Part shown: positions 8,390 to 15,989 of the stretch, piece by piece
Layout of the letters: each line of letters begins with the position of its first letter
How positions within the stretch are numbered: position 1 is the stretch's first letter
Assembly: GCA_023229435.1 (NCBI GenBank)
Contig: JALNZF010000013.1
Location: 1-64,000, forward strand
DNA: 64,000 bases
Source of the DNA: Nitrospirota bacterium
GTDB lineage: Bacteria; Nitrospirota; UBA9217
Reading direction: 5' to 3'
Program-made: the position numbers and the translations under genes
The notes under the pieces: model-generated
What the model saw: the letters and a program-made list of their open reading frames with translations, nothing else
What the model was told of the DNA's origin: nothing
Database searches by the model: none

Positions 8390-9916
8390 TTAGGTCTTCG
8401 GCTTCGGTGCTTCGGTCCGTGGTTTGCCGCCCCTTCGCCGCCTTCGCCGCGTTGGTTTCGCTTTTTTCTCGGCGCTTATGAGTATCTCTTTTTTTTCATC
8501 CTTTGAGAGCGGATTCGTTTTGATGAATTCTTTCCACCAGGCGCGGAGTTCCTTGTGCTCGCTCGTGGTCTCGCTCGTAAAACGAAAATACTCGAAAGCA
8601 TCGACAAAACCGGGCCGCCGCAGAAAATAGCGGGGGTATTTCCCTTCCCGCTTTTCGAACCGCTGCTGATCCCAGTACATATCGCGCATCGACAACCCGA
8701 TCTTCTTGGGGATCTGCACCCGTTGCGTCTGTTCCAGCATGATCCCGGTCACTGCTTTCGTCATGGCATCCAGCGCAGGTGCGCCTTGTCTCCTCAACTC
8801 GGCGGCTTTCCCCTCGATCACCTGTCCGAACATGAGCGCGAACAGAATATGCGGCGGTATCTGCCTGCCAGCCTGCACGCAGGCGTCCACCCACTCGAAC
8901 GCCTTGCCGATCCAGACATGCGGGAAGCCGTCGGACTCCGTGTCCACCCACTCGTTCAGACGAGGAAAGATCACGCCGAAGAGGCCTGTCTTCCTGAGGA
9001 GCTGATAGGTCTTCTCGCCCTCGCCGAGCAAAAAGAGCTTGAGGACCTCCTCGTACATCCGGGACGGAGAGGCAAGCGCCACGTGGTCTTTCAGCTCCAG
9101 CATGGCGCGATAGGTTTTCTCTTCGATCTCGAACCCAAGCAGGGCCGCGAACCGCACCGCACGGACCATGCGCACGGGGTCCTCGGTGAACCGTACCAGG
9201 GGATCACCGATGATGCGGATGAGCCCGCGTTCGAGGTCCTGCATCCCGCCCACGTAGTCGATGACGGAGAAGTCGGCAATATTGTAAAACATCGCGTTTA
9301 CGGTGAAGTCTCGCCTGAGGGCGTCTTCTTCCGGCGTGCCGAAGACATTGTCCCTGAGGATCATACCGCCCTCGGTCTTGAGCATGCGCGGCGGCTTGGG
9401 CCTGACTGGGACCGTCGTCTGTGTCCCGGAAGTTACAATCCCTGAATCTTTCACCACAGAGGCCTGCCCTGAGCCCTGCCGAAGGGACGCAGAGGAAATC
9501 ATTGGTAGTGGAATATTGCCCTCACTCTGATCTGACACGGATGATTGTATAACCTGTGGCTGTTCAGGATGCAAAGCCACCTCCCCTTCAACGGGCTCAT
9601 CGGACACCATGGACCGGAACGTCGCGACCTCGATGATCTCGTCATGAAAATGGACATGGGCGAGCCGGAACCTGCGGCCGATGAGCCGGCAGTTGCGGAA
9701 GGTCTTCTTGAGCTCGCCCGGCGTGGCGTTCGTGGCGATGTCGAAATCCTTGGGCTCGCGGCCGAGCAGCAGGTCGCGCACGCCGCCGCCCACCAGGTAG
9801 GCGAAATACCCATGCTCTTTCAGCTTGTAGAGGACCCGCACGGCATTGCGGCTGATCCAATCGCGGGAGATGGCATGTTTGGAACGCGGAATGATAGTAG
9901 GTTTAATAGGACTCAC
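8390..9916 (-). CDS. pcnB: Poly(A) polymerase (PcnB family)
   Basis: A 508-residue class II nucleotidyltransferase that adds 3' poly(A) tails to RNA. The GTG start at 9916 puts the conserved PcnB N-terminus (IIPRSKHAISRDWISRNAVRVLYKL) at the front. Longer in-frame starts run into the promoter and into the IS element. The catalytic GGGVRDLLLG and DFDIAT motifs lie near residues 40-62, and an arginine-rich tail ends the protein. Between ATFRS and ILRDNVFGTPEEDALRRDF there is a non-conserved insertion of about 80 residues. It includes SLRQGSGQAS, the translation of a REP-type repeat. A TGC-TATTAT -10 box ends 8 bp before the GTG, so the mRNA is probably leaderless. Confidence 0.9.
   Translation of the reverse strand: MSPIKPTIIPRSKHAISRDWISRNAVRVLYKLKEHGYFAYLVGGGVRDLLLGREPKDFDIATNATPGELKKTFRNCRLIGRRFRLAHVHFHDEIIEVATFRSMVSDEPVEGEVALHPEQPQVIQSSVSDQSEGNIPLPMISSASLRQGSGQASVVKDSGIVTSGTQTTVPVRPKPPRMLKTEGGMILRDNVFGTPEEDALRRDFTVNAMFYNIADFSVIDYVGGMQDLERGLIRIIGDPLVRFTEDPVRMVRAVRFAALLGFEIEEKTYRAMLELKDHVALASPSRMYEEVLKLFLLGEGEKTYQLLRKTGLFGVIFPRLNEWVDTESDGFPHVWIGKAFEWVDACVQAGRQIPPHILFALMFGQVIEGKAAELRRQGAPALDAMTKAVTGIMLEQTQRVQIPKKIGLSMRDMYWDQQRFEKREGKYPRYFLRRPGFVDAFEYFRFTSETTSEHKELRAWWKEFIKTNPLSKDEKKEILISAEKKAKPTRRRRRRGGKPRTEAPKPKT
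9466..9490. repeat. REP-like word inside pcnB
   Basis: CCTGCCCTGAGCCCTGCCGAAGG-type sequence inside the coding region resembles the core of the three intergenic palindromes (GACAGGCTCAGGGCGAAC). Here it is read in frame as RQGSGQAS within a non-conserved loop of the poly(A) polymerase. Confidence 0.6.
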
Positions 9917-9955
9917 GGGTTGGTATAATAGCACACAGTGGCGGGCAAGGTAAAG
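9914..9955 (-). promoter_or_regulatory. pcnB promoter (extended -10, leaderless)
   Basis: On the minus strand TTTACC is followed after 18 bp by TATTAT (9930-9925), itself preceded by TGC to give an extended -10. Six nucleotides later transcription would start at about 9918, two bases before the GTG. No ribosome-binding site fits between. Confidence 0.55.
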
Positions 9956-10005
9956 AGGGAATCCGATATTTTTACCCGGACCTGCCTCAATTTCAATACG
10001 GTTCA

Positions 10006-10013
10006 ATGAGAAT
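10006..10013. repeat. Target-site duplication, left
   Basis: ATGAGAAT directly precedes the GGGT terminus of the insertion sequence. It is repeated at 11861-11868 directly after the ACCC terminus. The 8-bp direct repeat dates the insertion as fairly recent. Confidence 0.85.
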
Positions 10014-10107
10014 GGGTCTGCGACATATCTATAGGTGGAATTGACAAAAAAGGCAAAATGCCCTATAATCTGGTAGCTCATTAAGCATCCAGATAAAAGG
10101 AGGGCAT

Positions 10108-10521
10108 ATGCCGGAATCTTTGTCAGAGTTGGAACGGAGACGAGACGGTCTTTATGAGAGAGTGAAAGCACTTGGTGATTTCAGACGGGGCAGTATCGCG
10201 GTCAATTATCGCAAATGCGGCAAGCCAAATTGTATATGTGCCCAGAAGGGACATCCAGGCCACGGGCCGCGATATTTGTGGTCAACAACGATCAAGGGAA
10301 AGAGTTACACAAGAAACATCCAGCTTGGCGCTGAGATGAAAAAGTATGAAGAAGAGCTCGCCCGATATCAAACGTATATGACGCTCTGCAATGAGCTTCT
10401 TGAGGTGAGCGAGCAGATTTGCGATGTGCGGCCTATTGTTCCGCTTCGGGACGAGACGGAGTTGACGGAACTCAAAAAAAAATTGCGGAAGAAATTCAAA
10501 GGGAAGTACAAAACGAAATAG
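10108..10521 (+). CDS. DUF6788 protein of the ISKra4 element (orfA)
   Basis: A 137-residue protein with N- and C-terminal helical segments around a CGKPNCICAQKGHPGHGPRYLW core. This is the mark of DUF6788, a family found just ahead of ISKra4 transposases. A good ribosome-binding site (AAAAGGAGG) precedes the ATG, and TATAAT near 10062 with GGTAGC downstream gives an internal promoter. Near its 3' end a run of nine A (10474-10482) lies where the transposase frame (-1) begins to be open. Slippage there could fuse the two products. Its role in transposition (probably DNA binding) is inferred only from position and the cysteine cluster. Confidence 0.85.
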   Translation: MPESLSELERRRDGLYERVKALGDFRRGSIAVNYRKCGKPNCICAQKGHPGHGPRYLWSTTIKGKSYTRNIQLGAEMKKYEEELARYQTYMTLCNELLEVSEQICDVRPIVPLRDETELTELKKKLRKKFKGKYKTK

Positions 10522-11831
10522 ATCGTTTTGTTTCTCAGTATCGGCGCGAGCAGTCCGCCACCGGCGGTTTCGACCTGGAGTCCTTCGAGTTGGGCATTCG
10601 CTCTGCCATGCATGGGATTGGCGGCAAGATGCTGGAGATGCTGATCAATGCCGATGGAGGCGATTACCGCGGCAAGACTATCCTGTGCGAAAAAGGACAT
10701 GTCTGCGAGTTCGAGGGGTATCGGACCAAAACCCTGTTGACGGTTCTTGCCCCCGTGTCCGTGAATCGCGCGTACTATTCCGATAAGGAATGTGAAAGCG
10801 GCTTTTGTCCGAAGGATCGGTCGCTGGATATCGAAGGAACCTCGTACAGTTCCGGGGTGCGCCGGATGATGAGCAAGGTAGGCTCCTACCGCCCGTTCGA
10901 TCCAGGTCATGAAGATTTGTACGAATTGGCTGGCATCCGAGTGACTGCCAAGGAGGTCGAACGAGTTTCCGAGCGGGTCGGACAGCAGGTAGAGGAGTAT
11001 CACGCCGCGCAAGGTGAAGCCGCCCTGTCCGACAATGTTGTCCCTATAAAGCCGGTCCTCCGGCTATATGTCTGCATGGACGGCACGGGAGTGCCTGTGA
11101 TCAAAAGAGAAACCGAGGGCAGGCAGGGCAAGGGTGAAGACGGGCAGGCAAAAACAAGAGAGGTCAAACTGGGGTGCGTTTTCACCCAAACCTCCGTGGA
11201 CAAAGAAGGATGTCCGATCCGAGATGAAGCTTCCACCAGTTATACCGGAGCGATTGAGACGGCGGAGACGTTTGGATGGAGGCTCTATAAAGAGGCGAAG
11301 CGGCGCGATATGGACCGGGCACGGGACGTTGTAGTGCTCGGAGACGGCGCGCTTTGGATATGGAATATCGCTGACGAGCACTTTCCCGGAGCCCGGAAGA
11401 TCGTCGATCTGTACCATGCCCGCGAGCATTACGGAAATGTCGCCAAAGCATGTCTTGGACAGCAAAAAGACAAGATGTACCAATGGATGGATAACCGCCG
11501 CGTTGAGTTGGATGAAGGGAAGGTGGAAGACCTTATCATCGCAATCAATCAAATCTCGGTCCAGTCCGGCGCTCACAAAGACCTTTGCCACCGGGAGATG
11601 GGCTATTTTGAGAAAAACAAAGAACGGATGCGGTACGCTGAATTCAGAAGGCTCGGTCTTTTTGTCGGATCCGGTGTGCTTGAAGCTGGATGTCGTTCGG
11701 TTATAGGACAGCGGCTGAAGCAATCAGGAATGCATTGGACGGTCGAAGGAGCAAATAAGATAATCGCCCTTCGATGCAGCATCATGAGCAACCGTTGGGA
11801 GGAGTTCTGGGAACAGCGGGCGTGCGCTTGA
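10419..11831 (+). CDS. ISKra4-family DDE transposase (orfB)
   Basis: The frame is open from 10419, but the first roughly 19 codons are a shadow of orfA. Real transposase sequence starts at the A9 run near 10474, suggesting expression by -1 frameshifting or transcript slippage. The catalytic acid residues are likely in YVCMDGTG, VVLGDGALWIWN and SGVLEAGCRSVIGQRLKQSG, with the flanking helix HWTVEGANKIIALR typical of the family. It is about 450 residues long as a separate product and roughly 575 as a fusion. No stop codon or deletion interrupts it. Confidence 0.88.
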   Translation: MRCAAYCSASGRDGVDGTQKKIAEEIQREVQNEIDRFVSQYRREQSATGGFDLESFELGIRSAMHGIGGKMLEMLINADGGDYRGKTILCEKGHVCEFEGYRTKTLLTVLAPVSVNRAYYSDKECESGFCPKDRSLDIEGTSYSSGVRRMMSKVGSYRPFDPGHEDLYELAGIRVTAKEVERVSERVGQQVEEYHAAQGEAALSDNVVPIKPVLRLYVCMDGTGVPVIKRETEGRQGKGEDGQAKTREVKLGCVFTQTSVDKEGCPIRDEASTSYTGAIETAETFGWRLYKEAKRRDMDRARDVVVLGDGALWIWNIADEHFPGARKIVDLYHAREHYGNVAKACLGQQKDKMYQWMDNRRVELDEGKVEDLIIAINQISVQSGAHKDLCHREMGYFEKNKERMRYAEFRRLGLFVGSGVLEAGCRSVIGQRLKQSGMHWTVEGANKIIALRCSIMSNRWEEFWEQRACA

Positions 11832-11860
11832 CAGCTTACCGACAAATTTGTCGCACACCC

Positions 11861-11868
11861 ATGAGAAT
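11861..11868. repeat. Target-site duplication, right
   Basis: The second copy of ATGAGAAT, immediately after the right terminus of the ISKra4 element, matching 10006-10013 exactly. Confidence 0.85.
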
Positions 11869-11876
11869 TCGCTCCA

Positions 11877-11905
11877 TTGTGAAGAACGTCTTTCTATGGT
11901 ATACT
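11877..11905 (+). promoter_or_regulatory. Sigma-70-type promoter of the nucleotidyltransferase-like gene
   Basis: TTGTGA (11877-11882), a 17-bp spacer and TATACT (11900-11905). Transcription would begin near 11912, two bases before the ATG, with no room for a ribosome-binding site. The IS element ends just 17 bp upstream of the -35 box, so this promoter survived the insertion. Confidence 0.65.
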
Positions 11906-11913
11906 GCACCACT

Positions 11914-12663
11914 ATGATGAATAATCTCAACATTATTGGACTGAACCCCTCGGTCGCAGGGAAGATCACACCGATGATCGAAGACCTGCTCAGGGAGCAC
12001 GCATCGAACATCCATTCATTTCACCTCGTGGGCAGCGCCGTGATCCCGGACTACAACGAGAAGCTTTCGGACATCAATTCCGTGATCGTACTCAAAAAGA
12101 TGGACCTGCGGTTCCTCACCTTTCTCGCGCCGCTCGGAAAGAAATACGGCAGGAAGCGGATCGCCGCGCCGCTTGTGATGACTCCGGAGTACATCGAAAC
12201 GTCGCTCGACGCATTCCCCGTCGAGTTTCTGGACTTCAAGCTCATCCACAAGACCGTCTATGGGAGCGACCTTCTGCAGGACCTGCGGATCGACATGCCG
12301 CACCTGCGTCTCCAGTGCGAGCGCGAGATCAAAACAAAACTCATCGGCCTGAGACAGGGATACATCTCATCACTCGGAAAGAAGGAAGACATTGCCGCCG
12401 TGCTGGTACGGTCCTTCACCGGCTCCATGGCGCTCTTCCGGGCAATTATTTCACTCCTCGGCAAGGAGCCCCCGATCCCGCGAGTTGATGTCATTGCAAT
12501 GCTCGGTGCCGCGACAGGGACCAATACCGATATCTTTGATAAGCTGCTCCTGCTCAAGTTGCATCTCCTCAAACCATCGGAACAGGAACTTGCATCCTTC
12601 TTCGAACGCTACTACGACACGCTCGAGTCTGCGGAAAAGATCATCAATGACCTCCATGGTTAA
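11914..12663 (+). CDS. Nucleotidyltransferase-like protein
   Basis: A 249-residue cytoplasmic protein whose N-terminal half has the minimal nucleotidyltransferase pattern. It shows HLVGSAVIPDYNEKLSDINSVIVL, a G-S turn followed by an acidic D-x-N/D position. The C-terminal half is helical, like the helper domains of such proteins. The strict catalytic GS-x10-DxD is altered to DIN, so activity is uncertain. The substrate is unknown. A second start codon lies 3 bp downstream of the chosen one. The gene overlaps the TPM-domain gene that follows (its stop at 12661-12663), so the two are probably cotranscribed. Confidence 0.7.
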   Translation: MMNNLNIIGLNPSVAGKITPMIEDLLREHASNIHSFHLVGSAVIPDYNEKLSDINSVIVLKKMDLRFLTFLAPLGKKYGRKRIAAPLVMTPEYIETSLDAFPVEFLDFKLIHKTVYGSDLLQDLRIDMPHLRLQCEREIKTKLIGLRQGYISSLGKKEDIAAVLVRSFTGSMALFRAIISLLGKEPPIPRVDVIAMLGAATGTNTDIFDKLLLLKLHLLKPSEQELASFFERYYDTLESAEKIINDLHG

Positions 12664-13429
12664 GAGACTCTTCATCACGGTTATTCTTCTTGCGGCCGTC
12701 TGCGCTTCCGTTGTCAGTGCCTCCACGCCGCAGCCGCCCGACATGCCCCGGGATTACGTGGTCGACCTGGCCGGCATCGTCAGAAGCGACCTGAAAAATG
12801 AGCTCAACACCTACCTCCAGGCGCTTGATCAGAAGACCACGGCCCAGGTGCTGGTGCTCACGGTACAGACCCTCGACAACCAGTCCATCGAGGAATTCGC
12901 CCTCAACACAAAGGAAAAATGGAAGCTGGGCCAGAAGGGCAAGGACAACGGGGTCCTGATCGTCGTCGCGGTGAATGACCGCAAGTACCGGATCGAGGTG
13001 GGCTACGGGCTCGAGAGCGTATTACCCGACAGCCTGGTCGGTTCGATTGGACGGGAATACTTTGTCCCCTATTTCAAAACAGGCGATTACGGCACCGGGA
13101 TCTACGCGGGCACCATCGCGGTGATCAGGACTATCGCGACCCATGAAGGAGTGAGCATCACAATCGGTTCCGAGCAAGCACAACCTCGCGGGGCCTATAC
13201 CCGCAAGCCCCTGAGCACAGTTAATAAGATCGTTCTGGCTGTTTTCGGCATCATTGTGTTGATCCTGTTCATAACGAATCCCCGCCTATTTTTGCTCTTA
13301 CTTCTGGCCAATACAATGGGAGGGGGAAGGGGCGGCTGGTCCGGAGGAGGTGGGGGTTTCGGCGGCGGCAGCTTCGGCGGAGGGGGCGGTGGAGGAGGCG
13401 GTGGCGGTGGCGCGTCAGGAGGATGGTAA
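12647..13429 (+). CDS. TPM-domain membrane protein (YgcG family)
   Basis: A 260-residue protein with an N-terminal signal peptide (KRLFITVILLAAVCASVVSA) and a TPM domain at about 30-150 (DYVVDLAGIV...RKYRIEVGYGLESVLPD). A transmembrane segment near 195-220 is followed by a glycine-rich tail ending GGASGGW. The TPM domain is thought to act outside the cytoplasmic membrane; proposed roles include membrane-protein quality control. The start at 12647 overlaps the preceding gene, and an ATG 9 bp downstream is equally possible. LemA follows, a pairing seen in many genomes. Confidence 0.88.
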   Translation: MTSMVKRLFITVILLAAVCASVVSASTPQPPDMPRDYVVDLAGIVRSDLKNELNTYLQALDQKTTAQVLVLTVQTLDNQSIEEFALNTKEKWKLGQKGKDNGVLIVVAVNDRKYRIEVGYGLESVLPDSLVGSIGREYFVPYFKTGDYGTGIYAGTIAVIRTIATHEGVSITIGSEQAQPRGAYTRKPLSTVNKIVLAVFGIIVLILFITNPRLFLLLLLANTMGGGRGGWSGGGGGFGGGSFGGGGGGGGGGGGASGGW

Positions 13430-13444
13430 AAAACAGCAATCTTA

Positions 13445-13482
13445 GACAGGATAAGAACAAGAAGTAATCCTGTTATCCTGTC
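13445..13482. repeat. 10-bp inverted repeat between TPM gene and lemA
   Basis: GACAGGATAA (13445-13454) is the exact complement of TTATCCTGTC (13473-13482). There is no T-run, so a processing or attenuation hairpin, or another microrepeat, is more likely than a terminator. Confidence 0.5.
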
Positions 13483-13507
13483 CAATTAATTCCTAAAGGA
13501 GGAGCAC

Positions 13508-14086
13508 ATGAACAGCGGATTAAAAACAGTACTCATCATTCTCGGAGTCATCGCGGTGTTTGCGATCGGGGCCATTATGTACGGCGTCGGGCAATACAAC
13601 AAGGCCGTGGCCATGGATGAGCAGGTCAAGTCGCAATGGGCGCAGGTCGAGAACCAGCTCAAGCGGCGCTTCGACTTGATCCCGAACCTGGTCGAAACCG
13701 TAAAGGGTTATGCGAAGCATGAGAAGGAATTGTTCGAGAACATCGCGAACGCGCGGACGAAATATTTCCAGGCAAACTCGGTGAATGACAAGGTCCAGGC
13801 GGCAAACCAGGTTGAAGGATTTCTTTCCCGACTCCTGGTTCTGCGCGAAACCTACCCCCAGCTCAAGGCGAACGAGAACTTCCTGAAACTTCAGGACAGC
13901 CTTGAGGGCACGGAGAACCGCATCGCCGTTGAACGCATGCGGTACAATGACACGGTGAAGGTGCTCAATACGTACCGGAGAAGCGTGTTCGGAAAGTTCT
14001 TTGCTTCTTTGGCAGGCGTGAACGAGGCGCAGTATTACGAGGTCCCGCAGGCGGAGAAGGAAGCACCGAAAGTGAAATTTCAATAA
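13508..14086 (+). CDS. lemA: LemA family protein
   Basis: A 192-residue protein anchored by one N-terminal transmembrane helix (TVLIILGVIAVFAIGAIMYGVGQYN). A coiled helical domain follows, with the family hallmarks VKSQWAQVENQLKRRFDLIPNLV and FLSRLLVLRETYPQLKAN. The ATG is preceded by an ideal AAAGGAGGAG. It follows the TPM-domain gene and ends at a strong terminator, so it closes this operon. The biochemical role of LemA is unknown; the recurrent TPM-LemA pairing suggests a joint envelope function. Confidence 0.93.
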   Translation: MNSGLKTVLIILGVIAVFAIGAIMYGVGQYNKAVAMDEQVKSQWAQVENQLKRRFDLIPNLVETVKGYAKHEKELFENIANARTKYFQANSVNDKVQAANQVEGFLSRLLVLRETYPQLKANENFLKLQDSLEGTENRIAVERMRYNDTVKVLNTYRRSVFGKFFASLAGVNEAQYYEVPQAEKEAPKVKFQ

Positions 14087-14126
14087 AGAGATCTGACGTC
14101 AACTATCTCTCCATGATGATATCCTG

Positions 14127-14163
14127 AGCCTGTTGCGCACCTGATTGGCAGCAGGCTTTTTTT
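14127..14163 (+). terminator. Rho-independent terminator after lemA
   Basis: AGCCTGTTGC pairs with GCAGCAGGCT across an 11-nt loop, with one G-T wobble, followed by seven T. It ends the TPM-lemA transcript. Confidence 0.85.
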
Positions 14164-14227
14164 CGTCGTGATGCGTGTTCAGGCGTCAGGAGCTTTTCTT
14201 CCTACTTCCTACTTCTCAGTCCTCTTC

Positions 14228-14797
14228 TCACTTGATCCTCTTCGATATGGCCTTGAACTCCTCCGTGCCGGCAACCTTGAGAAGCTGAAACAGCACCGTC
14301 TCGGTGCAGGTCACGACGGCGCCCGCCTCGCGCATGAACTCCATCCCGATCTTCCAGTTCTCCTTGGTGCGGGAGCAGATCGCGTCCTGCACGACATGGA
14401 CATTGATCCCGCCCCTCAGCAGGCCGACGCAGGTCTGGAGCACGCAGATGTGCGTTTCCATGCCCGTCAGGATGACGCTCCTTTTCTTATGCCCTTTAAG
14501 CTCCTCCAGGAACGCGGGCTGGCCGCAGCAATCGAAGGTCATCTTCTCAACCGGGCGGTAGAACGGCAGCGCCTCCCGGATCTCCGGCACGGTCGTGCCG
14601 AGCCCCCTGGGATACTGCTCAGTCACCATGACCGGCAGGTGGATCATCTTGGCGAGCTCGACCAGGTGCAGGTTGTTCCTGACGACCTTGTCCCTTTCCT
14701 TCATGACCGCCGCAAGCTTGTCCTGAATATCAACGATCAGAAGGACCGTGTCTTCCTTATCAATAATAAATTTGTCCAATGTCATAATGCGGTCCAT
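14228..14797 (-). CDS. Isochorismatase-family cysteine hydrolase
   Basis: A 189-residue alpha/beta protein. The family triad is visible: Asp in LLIVDIQDKL, Lys in RPVEKMTFDCC and Cys in GMETHICVLQT, followed by a cis-peptide-type loop. It resembles the YcaC-like subgroup, which hydrolyses unidentified small amides or esters; the substrate cannot be read from sequence. It is monocistronic and convergent with lemA. An alternative start lies 12 bp downstream (MTLDKF). Confidence 0.88.
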   Translation of the reverse strand: MDRIMTLDKFIIDKEDTVLLIVDIQDKLAAVMKERDKVVRNNLHLVELAKMIHLPVMVTEQYPRGLGTTVPEIREALPFYRPVEKMTFDCCGQPAFLEELKGHKKRSVILTGMETHICVLQTCVGLLRGGINVHVVQDAICSRTKENWKIGMEFMREAGAVVTCTETVLFQLLKVAGTEEFKAISKRIK

Positions 14798-15023
14798 CCT
14801 CTCTTGATAGAACCGGTATCAATAAATTGATGTTATATCTCCGCACATCCCCCTCACCCTACCCTCTCCCCTCGAGGGAGAGGATAATAGAGCATTAACG
14901 ACAGAACGAGAAGAACAGATAACAATATACTTTCTTCAATAGGCCGTGGATGGTTCTTATATTCCACACTCCGCATTCCGAATTCTGCATTCGATACCGG
15001 CAGCCTGCCGGTCCTCAGACCCC

Positions 15024-15233
15024 TCATGAACCGCCTTCATAACCAACGGAGATTTTATCGCCTTCCACGATCACCGGCACCTTCCTCACTCCCTTTGAAT
15101 ACGTCAGCATTTCATCCAATTTCGCGCTATCCGTCTTCACATCATAATACGCAGCCTTATTCCCGTAGACCGACCTGGCCCTGTCGGTATGCGGTCAGCC
15201 GGATTTCCCGAAGATCATCGCCGTCTCTGCCAT
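15024..15233 (-). CDS. UXX-star glutaredoxin-like selenoprotein (in-frame UGA)
   Basis: A 69-residue thioredoxin-fold protein interrupted only by a TGA at codon 13 (15197-15195). Read as selenocysteine, the active site is GKSGUPHTDRAR. Downstream there is KLDEMLTYSKGVRKVPVIVEGDKISVGYEGG, the cis-proline and C-terminal glycine pattern of the UXX-star (seleno)protein family. The ATG has a strong SD (GGAGGAGAGGATCT). Directly after the UGA, ACCGAC and GTCGGT form a stem with an 8-nt loop, extended by an outer CCG/CGG pair. This is where a bacterial SECIS must lie. The gene is invisible to ordinary ORF callers. Function is inferred: a selenol-based redox protein. No Sec machinery is in this window. 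Confidence 0.85.
15163..15194 (-). promoter_or_regulatory. Candidate bacterial SECIS stem-loop
   Basis: Immediately 3' of the UGA (minus strand), CCG-CAT-ACCGAC-(AGGGCCAG)-GTCGGT-CTA-CGG folds into a 6-bp perfect stem with an internal loop and a 3-bp outer stem. Position and G-rich apical loop fit a bSECIS. The distance from UGA to loop (12 nt) is at the short end. Confidence 0.65.
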
Positions 15234-15338
15234 AGATCCTCTCCTCCAGGCGAAGTGAAATCATACGATTACCGGTGATCCTATAATATCATTTTACGGA
15301 TGCAAAAGTAACTCTTTTACGATACAATCATAACCGTG

Positions 15339-15989
15339 ATGTCAGACGGAACAAATCCACCGGCAAGATTGTCATATAGTACTGGACAGAGCAGCTCTTC
15401 TGTTTCAGATGACGATGCGGCGCTCGTATCATCTGCGCAAAAAGGCGACCTGCGCGCATTTGAACAGCTGGTGACAAAACACCAGAAAAAGATGCTCAAC
15501 ATCGCGTATCGACTGATCGGGGATCATGATGACGCGTGCGAGGTCGTGCAGGACGCATTTGTCTCTGCTTATAAGAACATCAGGCGGTTCCGGGGGGATG
15601 CAAAATTCACGACCTGGCTCACGACGATAACCCTGAACCTGTCGAAGAACCGGCTGAAACAGGTCAGGTCCCGGCAGGGCCATGAAGCCTTTTCCCTGAA
15701 CGATCCGATCCAGACCGATGACGGCACGATGACCATGGACCCGCCGTCAAAGGAACCATCCGTATTGGAGAGAATGGAAAGGCGGGCTGTCCAGACAAGG
15801 ATGCGGGACTGCATTAAGGCATTGGATGCGGATTTTCGGGAGATCCTCGTCCTTCGTGACATGCAGGAGTTCTCGTATGAAGAGATCGGGAGCATGCTCA
15901 AGGTCCGCGAGGGCACGGTCAAATCACGGCTGTTCAGGGCAAGAGATATGGTCAAGGATTGTTTGAAGCGGTTCATGGGAGAACTCTGA
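15339..15989 (+). CDS. ECF-type RNA polymerase sigma factor
   Basis: A 216-residue sigma factor of the RpoE type. Region 2 (LVTKHQKKMLNIAYRLIGD...FTTWLTTITLNLSKNRLK) lies at about 45-115 and region 4 (DFREILVLRDMQEFSYEEIGSMLKVREGTVKSRLFRARDMV) at about 155-205. The next gene encodes its anti-sigma factor and overlaps it by one base (TGATG), so the two are coupled. A TACAAT box (15323-15328) would start transcription near 15335, beside the alternative GTG (15336) and the ATG (15339). No SD is visible, so the message is probably leaderless. The target regulon is unknown; an envelope stress role is plausible. Confidence 0.93.
   Translation: MSDGTNPPARLSYSTGQSSSSVSDDDAALVSSAQKGDLRAFEQLVTKHQKKMLNIAYRLIGDHDDACEVVQDAFVSAYKNIRRFRGDAKFTTWLTTITLNLSKNRLKQVRSRQGHEAFSLNDPIQTDDGTMTMDPPSKEPSVLERMERRAVQTRMRDCIKALDADFREILVLRDMQEFSYEEIGSMLKVREGTVKSRLFRARDMVKDCLKRFMGEL

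Larger units (their letters stand above)
10014..11860 (+). mobile_element. ISKra4-family insertion sequence (complete)
   Basis: A 1847-bp element. The terminal inverted repeats begin GGGTCTGCGACATATCTATA on the left and, reverse-complemented, GGGTGTGCGACAAATTTGTC on the right. Ends in GGG are typical of ISKra4 elements. An 8-bp ATGAGAAT duplication flanks it. It carries two overlapping frames, a DUF6788 protein and a DDE transposase. The element sits between the divergently transcribed pcnB and nucleotidyltransferase-like gene, separating their promoters without breaking either gene. Both ends and both frames are intact, so it may still be active. Confidence 0.92.

Noticed and set aside
10419..10473. 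N-terminus of the transposase from the first ATG of its frame
   Set aside because: These codons overlap conserved DUF6788 coding sequence; homology of the transposase begins at the A9 run.
13195..13485. A proline-rich minus-strand frame
   Set aside because: It is the complement of the glycine-rich tail of the TPM-domain protein.
15026..15235. A 69-codon plus-strand frame
   Set aside because: It lies exactly opposite the selenoprotein gene and has no SD or family match.
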